The notes under the pieces are model-generated. The model worked only from the letters and a program-made list of their open reading frames with translations, was not told where the DNA came from and did not search any database. Both the position numbers and the translations under genes were made by a program. Shown one piece after another: positions 1 to 7,393 of a stretch of 64,000 bases of DNA. Numbering within the stretch: the stretch's first letter is position 1; the number at the start of each line of letters is the position of its first letter. Source of the DNA: JAGPUQ01 sp036961295. Lineage in GTDB: Bacteria; Pseudomonadota; Gammaproteobacteria; Pseudomonadales; Porticoccaceae. The DNA is taken from NCBI GenBank assembly GCA_036961295.1, contig JBALVX010000001.1:1488001-1552000 (forward strand). Reading direction: 5' to 3'.

Positions 1-139
1 GCGTAAACGCACCGGGTACCGAAAACAGCACTACTTTTTTCCCCGCGAATAAATCCTTGCTACTAATAGAACCGGGGCCGTCGGCATTCATCACGGTGAA
101 ACGACCTTCTGGTAATGTATCGCCTACTTTAATTGTCAT
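1..139 (-). CDS. Peroxiredoxin, N-terminal part (runs off the window)
   Basis: The first 46 residues of a thiol peroxidase of the Prx5/AhpE-like redoxin family can be read. The N-terminus (MTIKVGDTLPEG) and the stretch KKVVLFSVPGAFT, which leads into the peroxidatic-cysteine loop, are typical. The catalytic Cys lies outside the window. Such proteins reduce H2O2 or alkyl hydroperoxides using glutathione/glutaredoxin or thioredoxin. The ATG at 137-139 has a strong AGGAG about 7 bases upstream, so the start is secure. It is the last visible gene on a leftward strand that also carries an acyl-CoA dehydrogenase and an acyl-CoA ligase; co-transcription is possible but the 80-base gap leaves this open. 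Confidence 0.8.
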   Translation of the reverse strand, partial: MTIKVGDTLPEGRFTVMNADGPGSISSKDLFAGKKVVLFSVPGAFT

Positions 140-219
140 CACTATCTCCTTATTTGGAATTTTATAAAAGTTCAGGTAAATCAGGTTACTTCATGCTTCG
201 GTATGCTTCGGTCACATTT

Positions 220-1380
220 TTATTTGTACGCCACACCGATCGAACCGATGGTTTCCCGCGCCACAATAGTTTTCATAATGTGTGAGGTGCCATCGCCAAT
301 CTGCAAACCCATAACGTCGATCATACGCTGCATATGGGGCATTTCGTGTCCCCAGCCGTAATGACCATGCTGCACTAAACACTCGTGAATAATATCCGTA
401 CCCCACTTGGGGGCCATCCATTTCACCATCGCCGCTTCTTTGGTATGCGGCATATCTTTGTCGCGCATCGCCAAACCTTGATAGCACAAAGCTCTCAGTG
501 CCGCTAACTTGCTGTCGTGTTCCGCCAGCGGAAAGGTAGTGCCCTGAAATTTCGCCAGTGGTCGCCCAAACACTTCGCGATCTTGAACGTATTGCCAGGT
601 TTCATTCACCGATGCTTGAGCGGTGGCCACACATTGCAGGGCGATTAAAAAGCGGCTGAGATCAAAGCCCTCCATCACTTTGGTAAAACCTTCACCCTCC
701 TTACCGAGCAATGCAGTCTGGGGAATTTCAACGTCGTCGAAAAACACCGAACCACGGCCCACCGGGCGAGAACCCACATCGTCAAAACGAGTGCAGGTAA
801 CACCGGGTAAATCCAGGGGCACTAAAAAAGCGGAAACTCCATGTGCGGCGGCACTCTCTGGACCAGTGCGCGCAAACAGCAAACACATATGACCATTGGC
901 GCCCCAGGTGATGGAGGTTTTTTCACCATTAAGGATATAGCCATCATCTGTTTTGGTGGCTTTGAGCTTCAAGTTAGCCGCGTCCGAGCCGCCTCGAGGT
1001 TCAGTCAACCCCAACTGTACAATTAATTCACCCGCCGCCATGCGCGGCAGGATATCGGCTTTCATATCTTCACTACCGTGCTGCTCGATCACACCACCGA
1101 TTAATGGCGTGGTCATGGCGATGTAGCTAACATTGATATCGGCATAAGCGAGTGCTTCGCAGATCACCCCCTGTACAACACTGGAGGCGCCAATGCCGCC
1201 GTACTCCTCTGAAATCGTCGGCGCGATCAAACCCAACTCGCCCATCTCACGTAATAATTCTGGCTCCAGTTCTTCCTGTTTCGAGCGCTCCATATAACTA
1301 TCGCCCAGCCGCTCGCGAGCAAAACGTTCGGCAACTTCTTTAATAAAAAGTTCTTCTTCACTTAACCACGGAAGTGTCAT
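220..1380 (-). CDS. Acyl-CoA dehydrogenase (AliB-like)
   Basis: A 386-residue FAD-dependent acyl-CoA dehydrogenase that would introduce an alpha,beta double bond into an acyl-CoA and pass electrons to ETF. The three-domain layout is visible: helical N-domain, middle beta domain with QLGLTEPRGGSDAANL (FAD/substrate motif) and a C-terminal helical domain. The position of the usual catalytic Glu (IYEGT) reads IGDGT, i.e. Asp, which I associate with the cyclohexanecarboxyl-CoA dehydrogenase branch. It lies 47 bases downstream of an AliA-like CoA ligase, supporting a joint role in carboxylic (perhaps alicyclic) acid catabolism. The family is certain; the exact substrate is inferred. Confidence 0.9.
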   Translation of the reverse strand: MTLPWLSEEELFIKEVAERFARERLGDSYMERSKQEELEPELLREMGELGLIAPTISEEYGGIGASSVVQGVICEALAYADINVSYIAMTTPLIGGVIEQHGSEDMKADILPRMAAGELIVQLGLTEPRGGSDAANLKLKATKTDDGYILNGEKTSITWGANGHMCLLFARTGPESAAAHGVSAFLVPLDLPGVTCTRFDDVGSRPVGRGSVFFDDVEIPQTALLGKEGEGFTKVMEGFDLSRFLIALQCVATAQASVNETWQYVQDREVFGRPLAKFQGTTFPLAEHDSKLAALRALCYQGLAMRDKDMPHTKEAAMVKWMAPKWGTDIIHECLVQHGHYGWGHEMPHMQRMIDVMGLQIGDGTSHIMKTIVARETIGSIGVAYK

Positions 1381-1427
1381 GACAATCCTCTTTCTTTAAA
1401 ACTTAAGGTGACTAATACATTTAAAAA

Positions 1428-3068
1428 CTAGCGTCGAACGACGCCTTTAGCAAATTCCCGCAATTCAAACTTCTGAATTTTCCCACTAGCGGTGCGCGGC
1501 ATATCGGCGATAATCTCTAAGTGTTCCGGAAAATAATTTCTTGCCAATTGATGTTCTTTTAAGAAATCGACCATGCTGTTGAAGCTAAATTCTGCTCCAT
1601 CTTTAAGCGTCACAAAACAACAACCTAGTTCTCCCAGACGCTCATCGGGCATCGCTACGACGGCACAATCGATAATATCTGGGTGCTTGTAGAGAATATT
1701 TTCGACTTCCACCACCGGAATATTTTCTCCGCCTCGAATGATAATGTCTTTGGAGCGACCGGTAATACGGATATAACTATCCGCGTCCATTCGCGCCAGA
1801 TCACCGGTATCAAAGAACCCATCCGCATCGACATCATAGGCTTCAGGGCGCTTAAGATAACCAATAAACGTACCTGGACCTTTTTCCAACAAACGACCTT
1901 CTTCGCCCTGGGGTAAGGTAACACCATTCTCGTCTACCACTTTCACTTCGCAACCCGGTACCGCAACACCGTCGCTACCAAAAACTTTTTCTGCCGGGTC
2001 GTCCAATTTTGTAGTGGTTACTACCCCGCACTCACTCATACCCCAAATGGCACTGACACAAATAGATAATTTCTCCACCGCCTCCTGTGCCAACACGCTG
2101 GGTATTGGCGCCCCGCCGCAAACGAAGACACGGAAGCGATCAGAGTTACACTCCTCGCCTCGATCCGAATTGGTTAAGTCAGCCAGGAATGGTGTTGCGC
2201 CCATACTAAACGATACATTTTCCTCGGCAATTAACTGCCAACCCATATTCACATTCCACACATCGAGAAAAACCGCCTTGGTTTTAAGTATCATCGGCAT
2301 CCACATGCCGTACATAAACCCGGTTAAATGGGCGAGCGGAGAACCCATAAACACATCGTCATTCTTTGATAAATCACAACGCTCCACCATACGGTGAACG
2401 CTGAATAAAAAGGTATTAGAACAGTGCATCACGCCCTTCGGCATACCGGTAGTACCCGAGGTGTACATCAACAGCACGACGTCATTGGGATTGAGCTGGC
2501 GCTCCTGAAATAAAGCAGCGCTATCGGTATCCAGGGAATGATTAACTAAAGCTTTCTCAAAACCGTTGTCAGCATCACTACCCACCACAAACAAATGTTG
2601 TAAGTGAGGTAATTTATCACGCATTTTATCAACCATGACTTCGTGATCGAAACCGCGAAAGGTTTTTGGAACAATCAATATTTTTGATTCAGCAAAATCG
2701 ACCATATACGATAATTCCCGCTCACGGAATATCGGCATCAGCGGATTACTAACGGCACCAATGCGCAAGCAGGCCAGATGAATGGCAACGAATTCCCACC
2801 AGTTCGGTAATTGAAACGACACCACGTCCTGCTTCTCGATGCCGTAGTGAGCCAGAGCCACGGCGATGCGCTCCGCTTTTTCGGTCAATTGCCGGTAGGT
2901 CATCTGGCTTTTTTCACCACTGTCCATGCGGTATTCGACGATAGCAAGATCGTCCGGATTTTCGGCCAATGCCGCGTCGAAGTAATCGAGTAAATTTTCA
3001 TCCCGCCACCAGCCTTCGCGCTGCATGGCTTCAATACGGGATGCGGATAAAATGGGATCGACAATCAT
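1428..3068 (-). CDS. Acyl-CoA synthetase, cyclohexanecarboxylate-CoA ligase-like
   Basis: A 546-residue ANL-superfamily ligase that forms acyl-CoA from a carboxylic acid, ATP and CoA through an acyl-adenylate. The P-loop MYTSGTTGMPKG, the adenylate-binding region ending IWGMSECG, the hinge motif FFDTGDLARMD, the CoA-site motif GRSKDIIIRGGENI and the C-terminal catalytic lysine in RTASGKIQKFELRE are all present. The N-terminus (MIVDPILSASRIEAM followed by GWWRDENLLDYFD) resembles AliA-type cyclohexanecarboxylate-CoA ligases. The neighbouring AliB-like dehydrogenase fits the first two steps of alicyclic acid breakdown. A medium-chain fatty acid or terpenoid acid is an alternative substrate. Confidence 0.88.
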   Translation of the reverse strand: MIVDPILSASRIEAMQREGWWRDENLLDYFDAALAENPDDLAIVEYRMDSGEKSQMTYRQLTEKAERIAVALAHYGIEKQDVVSFQLPNWWEFVAIHLACLRIGAVSNPLMPIFRERELSYMVDFAESKILIVPKTFRGFDHEVMVDKMRDKLPHLQHLFVVGSDADNGFEKALVNHSLDTDSAALFQERQLNPNDVVLLMYTSGTTGMPKGVMHCSNTFLFSVHRMVERCDLSKNDDVFMGSPLAHLTGFMYGMWMPMILKTKAVFLDVWNVNMGWQLIAEENVSFSMGATPFLADLTNSDRGEECNSDRFRVFVCGGAPIPSVLAQEAVEKLSICVSAIWGMSECGVVTTTKLDDPAEKVFGSDGVAVPGCEVKVVDENGVTLPQGEEGRLLEKGPGTFIGYLKRPEAYDVDADGFFDTGDLARMDADSYIRITGRSKDIIIRGGENIPVVEVENILYKHPDIIDCAVVAMPDERLGELGCCFVTLKDGAEFSFNSMVDFLKEHQLARNYFPEHLEIIADMPRTASGKIQKFELREFAKGVVRR

Positions 3069-3141
3069 TATTGTTTAGCTCCTAATCATTAAAAATAAAA
3101 TTTAAACTATTTTTGATCGGCATTTATCCGACCAGAAAGCC

Positions 3142-3182
3142 TTAGTCCGTGAAATGTATCGCGAGGAATTTAGTCCGTGAAA
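3142..3182 (-). repeat. 28-base-period tandem repeat downstream of orn
   Basis: The 13-mer TTAGTCCGTGAAA occurs at 3142-3154 and again at 3170-3182, exactly 28 bases apart. On the strand of orn, which ends at 3198, each copy reads TTTCACGGACTAA and so carries a TAA. The region also forms the 5' flank of the acyl-CoA ligase gene. Confidence 0.7.
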
Positions 3183-3197
3183 CGCAAACGAATAAAT

Positions 3198-3776
3198 CTA
3201 ACTACTAGGGACCGATAAAAAATGCTCTCGGTAATAGCACAGCTCAGCAATAGAATCGCGAATATCGTCCATCGCCAGGTGTGTGGATTTTTTTTGTAAA
3301 CCACTCAACAGTTTGGGCGACCAGCGGCGCACCAATTCCTTTAACGTACTGACATCCAGATTTCGATAGTGAAAATACGCCTCCAGCTCAGGCATTTCTC
3401 GCGCCATAAACCGTCGATCCTGACAAATGGAGTTACCGCACATGGGCGACATCCCCGGCTCTACCCACTCCTTTAAAAAGGCAATGGTTTCCCGCTCGGC
3501 ATCTTGCGCTGTGTTCTCACTGTTGCGCACCCGCTCGGTAAGGCCGGACTGGCCGTGTTGCCGAGTGTTCCAGCCGTCCATTGCGTCGAGCACTGCATTG
3601 GCTTGATGCACGGCAATCATTGGGCCTTCGGCCAAAATATTAAGATCTTTATCCGTCACAATCGTGGCAATTTCTATAATACGATCGTTCACTGTGTCGA
3701 GCCCGGTCATTTCCAGGTCAATCCAGATTAAATTCATTGCTGCGGGGTCATTACTCGCCGCGGTATCATTAGTCAT
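3198..3776 (-). CDS. orn: Oligoribonuclease
   Basis: DEDDh 3'-5' exoribonuclease that finishes RNA decay by hydrolysing dinucleotides, including pGpG from c-di-GMP turnover; cytoplasmic. The first acidic motif NLIWIDLEMTGLD, the second-motif region (SICQDRRFMAREMPELE) and the third motif with the catalytic His-Asp pair (KKSTHLAMDDIRDSI) are visible. Length is 192 residues against about 180 in E. coli; the first 13 residues precede the family's usual start, and an internal Met directly before NLIWID is an alternative start. It sits near rsgA, as in many gammaproteobacteria, but an MscS gene intervenes. Downstream DNA holds a 28-base stop-bearing repeat. Confidence 0.95.
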   Translation of the reverse strand: MTNDTAASNDPAAMNLIWIDLEMTGLDTVNDRIIEIATIVTDKDLNILAEGPMIAVHQANAVLDAMDGWNTRQHGQSGLTERVRNSENTAQDAERETIAFLKEWVEPGMSPMCGNSICQDRRFMAREMPELEAYFHYRNLDVSTLKELVRRWSPKLLSGLQKKSTHLAMDDIRDSIAELCYYREHFLSVPSS

Positions 3777-3791
3777 AAGTGCTCGCTCACA

Positions 3792-4874
3792 TTAGTCTTT
3801 ATTTTGATGTTCCTGAGCATTTTCAACCAGCTCAGCTAAGGTTTTTAGCCGCTCATCCCAGCCACTTATCTGCCCATTAATCCGTTCGATCTCCGCCGGG
3901 TTAGTCACTTTGGCCAGGCCGCTCTTCGCTTCTTTAATACTATCGCTGAGACTGTCCATATGACGAATCATCGACTCTATTTTCCCCGCACGATCCGCTT
4001 TGTCAAAAATGAGTTCTTCCGGTGAGCGCTCATCCGCCGCAGGCTTAGCAACAATAGCATTATTTCCCCTTGCGTTAATATCCGCCGCTGTCGAGGTAAA
4101 GCTACCCAATGCGGGCAACTGAAACTGGTTGATAAAATGTGGCGACACAATTTCGATATCCGCACCGTGGAGATGATCCACGACCTGTGTTCGCAGGCGA
4201 GTTTGCAGCGTGAGCAACTGGCTAAGGTCGGTGCAAAACCCCGCTGCCTGATAGCCAATGGCAAAATCTCCCAGCTCCAGCACCCGCACAAAAGGTTCTT
4301 TCAGACCTGCCGCCGACGCCGCTTCAAGCAACAAGGCCTCGACGCGGTGGTGGGGCACATCATAGCCCAGAGACACATCGCAGGATATTACCGTACCCGA
4401 GGCTCGCGTTACTTTTACCGGGTTCACCGACAGGTAGAGGTTGGGCAGGGTCACCAAATCTCTGTCAGTAGTTTGTATTTCAGTATGAAACAGGCCGCGT
4501 TCGGTAACCCGGCCAAACCAACCCTCAACCCGAATAAAATCCCCCGGCTGAAAACTTTTCACACTGCGCTGCATTACCCCCGCCATGATATTGCTGACAA
4601 ACGTAGTTGATGACAGGGTCAGCATCGCCGTTAACACCAGGCCTAGCAGAGTTAACAGCTGGTTACGGGTTGAGACCTCCGTGGGTAGTGCCAGTATTAA
4701 TGCCACGATGGCCGACACGGTAAGGCCCAATAGAATCAGCTGCCTCGGGAAGCGCGCGGCGGTGCTCAGCCCGGTGCGCTTGCTCAATAAAAGATGTGCG
4801 AGCCACAATACAGCGCTCACTATCGCCAGGGTGATCAGTAGTGGTAGGTAATCGCGGAACGGGCTTAAGGGCAT
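3792..4874 (-). CDS. MscS-family mechanosensitive channel
   Basis: A small MscS-type channel expected to release solutes on hypo-osmotic shock from the inner membrane. Three hydrophobic segments lie within roughly the first 110 residues. They are followed by the MscS beta-domain: STTFVSNIMAGVMQR, then FQPGDFIRVEGWFGRV and TLPNLYLSVNPVKV. The C-terminal ~90 residues are hydrophilic and likely coiled-coil. I use the ATG at 4872-4874; an upstream in-frame TTG at 4917-4919 would add 15 residues. Neither has a good ribosome site. It is only 15 bases from orn and divergent from rsgA. Confidence 0.85.
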   Translation of the reverse strand: MPLSPFRDYLPLLITLAIVSAVLWLAHLLLSKRTGLSTAARFPRQLILLGLTVSAIVALILALPTEVSTRNQLLTLLGLVLTAMLTLSSTTFVSNIMAGVMQRSVKSFQPGDFIRVEGWFGRVTERGLFHTEIQTTDRDLVTLPNLYLSVNPVKVTRASGTVISCDVSLGYDVPHHRVEALLLEAASAAGLKEPFVRVLELGDFAIGYQAAGFCTDLSQLLTLQTRLRTQVVDHLHGADIEIVSPHFINQFQLPALGSFTSTAADINARGNNAIVAKPAADERSPEELIFDKADRAGKIESMIRHMDSLSDSIKEAKSGLAKVTNPAEIERINGQISGWDERLKTLAELVENAQEHQNKD

Positions 4875-4926
4875 AACATCGGGTATCAATAGTAGGAAGC
4901 GACAGTGGCGCAAGATCAACAGGGCT

Positions 4927-4966
4927 AGACCGAAGGCTTAAGCCGAAGCGTTAAGCCGATGTAACC
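4927..4966. repeat. Short degenerate tandem repeat, period 13-14
   Basis: Three units in the mscS-rsgA divergent gap: 4927-4940, 4941-4953 and 4954-4966. The shared core is AGMCCGAAGSNTTA. TAA trinucleotides occur on the plus strand in this tract. It resembles the larger tracts elsewhere in the window. Confidence 0.5.
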
Positions 4967-5050
4967 TGCAGGTAATATCCTATATGCTGGCGCTCTTTGA
5001 CGCTAGCCTCCCAGGCTCTAGTAAACCCGAGACATGATCACACCCCAGGC

Positions 5051-6049
5051 ATGAGCAAACGTAACCTCACTTTACAACAACAGCGCCGTATCAGCGAAAA
5101 ACGCCTGCGCGAGACTATCGATCCAGCCGAGCAACTGCCCGCTGATGAACAACTCGGTATCGAGCAAATCGGCGCTGTTTATGCGCGCTATGGTCAGCAG
5201 GCCGATATTATTAATCCAGAACAACCCACTAACCCACCCAAGCGCTGCTATTTGCGCGCCAATCTTGGGTCCCCGGTAGCTGGCGACCGAGTGGTCTGGC
5301 GCGACGGCACTCCCTACGGCGTAGTTACCGCGCTGATGCCCCGACACAGCGTGCTAGAGCGGCCCGACCACAACAACCAGCCGCGTCCGGTAGCCGCCAA
5401 TATTGATCTGGTGTGCGTAGTGATTGCACCTGAACCCGAGCCCCACGGTAATTTGATCGACCGTTTTTTGGTCGCCGCCCGGCTCCACGACCTGGAAGCG
5501 ATCCTGGTGGTTAATAAGACCGATCTCGATACCCCCCACTCCGGTGAGCTCGATTTGCTGATTGAGCTGTATCGCAAACTCGGCTACGAGGTGTATCCGG
5601 TCTCCGCTAAAACCGGTACGGGGATCCCAGAGTTAACCGCGCGACTGCACGACAATTATGGCATTCTCGCCGGTCAATCGGGGGTCGGTAAATCCTCGCT
5701 GATCAATCACCTGTTTCCCGACATCGACGCCCGAGTTGGCGAGCTGTCTACACAAAAGCGTAAAGGCAAGCACACTACCACCGCCTCGCACCTGTACCTC
5801 TTACCGGAAGGCGGTGGGGTGATCGATTCCCCCGGGATTCGCGAATTTGGTCTTGGCCACCTGCCATCCAACAATCTGATCGAAGGTTTTGTGGAGTTGC
5901 GACCGCTACTGGGACAATGCCAGTTCCGGGATTGCAGTCACACTCAGGAGCCGCGCTGCGCTATTATTGCAGCCCTTGAACGCGGCGAGGTCGACCCTCG
6001 CCGACTGGCCAGCTTGCGCCATATGGAACAGGCTGTATTCACTCGTTGA
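5051..6049 (+). CDS. rsgA: Ribosome small-subunit-dependent GTPase A
   Basis: Circularly permuted GTPase that assists late 30S maturation. The order is an OB-fold (about residues 65-110, ending VLERPDHNN), the G4 motif NKTDL, then the P-loop GQSGVGKSSLINHL, the G2 region KGKHTTT and G3 DSPG, as expected for permuted YjeQ/RsgA. The C-terminal zinc finger CQFRDCSHTQEPRC shows the C-x4-C-x-H-x5-C ligand pattern. I chose the ATG at 5051 (MSKRNLTLQQQ), which matches the family N-terminus; an upstream in-frame TTG at 4997 would add 18 residues and has no support. The product is 332 residues, a normal length. psd follows in the same direction. Confidence 0.95.
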   Translation: MSKRNLTLQQQRRISEKRLRETIDPAEQLPADEQLGIEQIGAVYARYGQQADIINPEQPTNPPKRCYLRANLGSPVAGDRVVWRDGTPYGVVTALMPRHSVLERPDHNNQPRPVAANIDLVCVVIAPEPEPHGNLIDRFLVAARLHDLEAILVVNKTDLDTPHSGELDLLIELYRKLGYEVYPVSAKTGTGIPELTARLHDNYGILAGQSGVGKSSLINHLFPDIDARVGELSTQKRKGKHTTTASHLYLLPEGGGVIDSPGIREFGLGHLPSNNLIEGFVELRPLLGQCQFRDCSHTQEPRCAIIAALERGEVDPRRLASLRHMEQAVFTR

Positions 6050-6081
6050 ACATTACTGGGTGATTTTTAACTTTATAGTTT

Positions 6082-6214
6082 TCGATCCCTTAGACAGAAC
6101 TCGACCCTTGAAACAAAATCTAGGCCTTTAAACAAAATCTAGATATTTAAACAAAGCTCAAACTTTTAACCAAAACCCAGGCATTTAACAAAATCCGGCC
6201 CTTTAAAAAGAGAC
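6082..6214 (+). repeat. Degenerate tandem repeat of about 19 bases, 7 units
   Basis: Seven units in the rsgA-psd gap: 6082-6100, 6101-6120, 6121-6139, 6140-6158, 6159-6178, 6179-6195 and 6196-6214. The best copies read close to TAGGCCTTTAAACAAAATC. Most units contain TAA or TAG on the plus strand, and a period of 19-20 rotates these stops through the frames. No protein or RNA function is evident. Confidence 0.75.
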
Positions 6215-6290
6215 ACCGCTATTAATACCATAACCGCCCCGCTTAGCATCCAGCGCGCTTCGTTCAATAATTTTGCATCGATCTACCATC

Positions 6291-7169
6291 ATGAATACTA
6301 AACTCGATAGCTTTCGGGTCAGTCTGCAACGACCGTTACCCCAGCACTTGCTGTCCCGCCTGGCAGGTAAGCTTACCGATGCACGCCAACCCTGGCTAAA
6401 AAACTTACTAATTCGCCTGAGTATTCGACGCTTCAATATCGACCTAAGCGACGCACTCGAACCCGATCCCGAAGCTTATAACTGCTTTAATGATTTCTTC
6501 ACGCGGGCTTTGCGCCCGGATGCGCGACCAATCGCCACCGACTACGCAGTTTCCCCAGCCGATGGCGTACTCAGCCAGGCAGGGAAAATCGACGGCGGCC
6601 GTATTATTCAGGCCAAGGGCCGCGACTTTGACGTCGCCACCTTGCTGGGCGAGCCCAGCGAACAGCGCCCCAAGGACGCAGGACAGCCATTTCAGGACGG
6701 TCTGTTCGCCACCATCTACTTATCCCCAAGAGATTATCACCGGGTGCATATGCCCCTCGCGGGCACTTTGCGAAAAACCCGTTATATTCCCGGCAAGCTA
6801 TTTTCAGTAAACGCAGTCACCACTCAACACGTTGATCAACTGTTCGCCACCAATGAACGCCTGGTGTGTTGGTTTGAGACCGAAGTTGGCGATATGGTTC
6901 TAATACTGGTCGGTGCCATGTTAGTCGCAGGCATTGAGTCCGTATGGCACGGCCATTACTCACCCGGCACCAGCGCTGACGAGCTATTCGATGGCGGTGG
7001 CGATAACAAAGGCCTTCAACTGGCAAAGGGCGAAGAAATGGGGCGCTTCAAATTTGGCTCCACCGCCATTGTGCTCTTGCCACCAGGCGCAGATCTCGCG
7101 GCAGAGGTAGAGGCAGGTCAATTTATAACCATGGGTTCGGCGGTCGCCAAGATCGACGGTTGCACATAA
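6291..7169 (+). CDS. psd: Phosphatidylserine decarboxylase proenzyme
   Basis: Makes phosphatidylethanolamine from phosphatidylserine at the inner membrane. The proenzyme cleaves itself and the new N-terminal serine becomes a pyruvoyl group. The cleavage motif reads FGST (GRFKFGSTAIVLL) near residue 250, where E. coli has LGST; the Gly-Ser cleavage pair is intact. Other family stretches include SPADG, SPRDYHRVHMPL and PGKLFSVN. The ATG at 6291 (MNTKLDSF) gives 292 residues; a TTG 18 bases upstream is less likely. It follows rsgA as in E. coli. A bidirectional terminator lies about 140 bases downstream. Confidence 0.95.
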   Translation: MNTKLDSFRVSLQRPLPQHLLSRLAGKLTDARQPWLKNLLIRLSIRRFNIDLSDALEPDPEAYNCFNDFFTRALRPDARPIATDYAVSPADGVLSQAGKIDGGRIIQAKGRDFDVATLLGEPSEQRPKDAGQPFQDGLFATIYLSPRDYHRVHMPLAGTLRKTRYIPGKLFSVNAVTTQHVDQLFATNERLVCWFETEVGDMVLILVGAMLVAGIESVWHGHYSPGTSADELFDGGGDNKGLQLAKGEEMGRFKFGSTAIVLLPPGADLAAEVEAGQFITMGSAVAKIDGCT

Positions 7170-7188
7170 CGCGGCGTCGGTTATATAT

Positions 7189-7300
7189 CCATAGGTCAGT
7201 ATCAATAGACCGGTGCCGATAGGTCCGTGCTCATAAGATCAGTACCGACAGATCAGTACCCCTTAATCAGCGCCAGTAAATCAATGTCAATAAAAAGTGC
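7189..7300 (+). repeat. Degenerate 14-base tandem repeat downstream of psd
   Basis: About eight units of 13-15 bases run from 20 bases after the psd stop: 7189-7202, 7203-7216, 7217-7230, 7231-7245, 7246-7259, 7260-7273, 7274-7287 and 7288-7300. The approximate consensus is CGATAGATCAGTAC. Nearly every unit carries TAG or TAA on the psd strand, and the 14-base period moves these stops between frames. Confidence 0.75.
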
Positions 7301-7308
7301 AAACCGCA

Positions 7309-7343
7309 CATAAAAAAAGAGGCCTATTGGCCTCTTTTTTTAT
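7309..7343. terminator. Bidirectional rho-independent terminator (psd / HD-GYP gene)
   Basis: The stem AGAGGCC-tatt-GGCCTCT is flanked by seven A on the left and seven T on the right, and the symmetry extends into CATA/TATG. It can end transcription of psd from the left and of the convergent HD-GYP gene from the right. Confidence 0.9.
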
Positions 7344-7393
7344 GTTGAATTGTTAACTATCGGCGGGATCACTCCCTAAACAGGGAATCATAC

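Noticed and set aside
4997..5050. TTG start of rsgA 18 codons upstream
   Set aside because: No ribosome site, and the family begins at the ATG at 5051.
3142..7300. Possible CRISPR or phage array because of repeated units
   Set aside because: Units are directly adjacent and degenerate with no unique spacers, and no cas gene is in the window.
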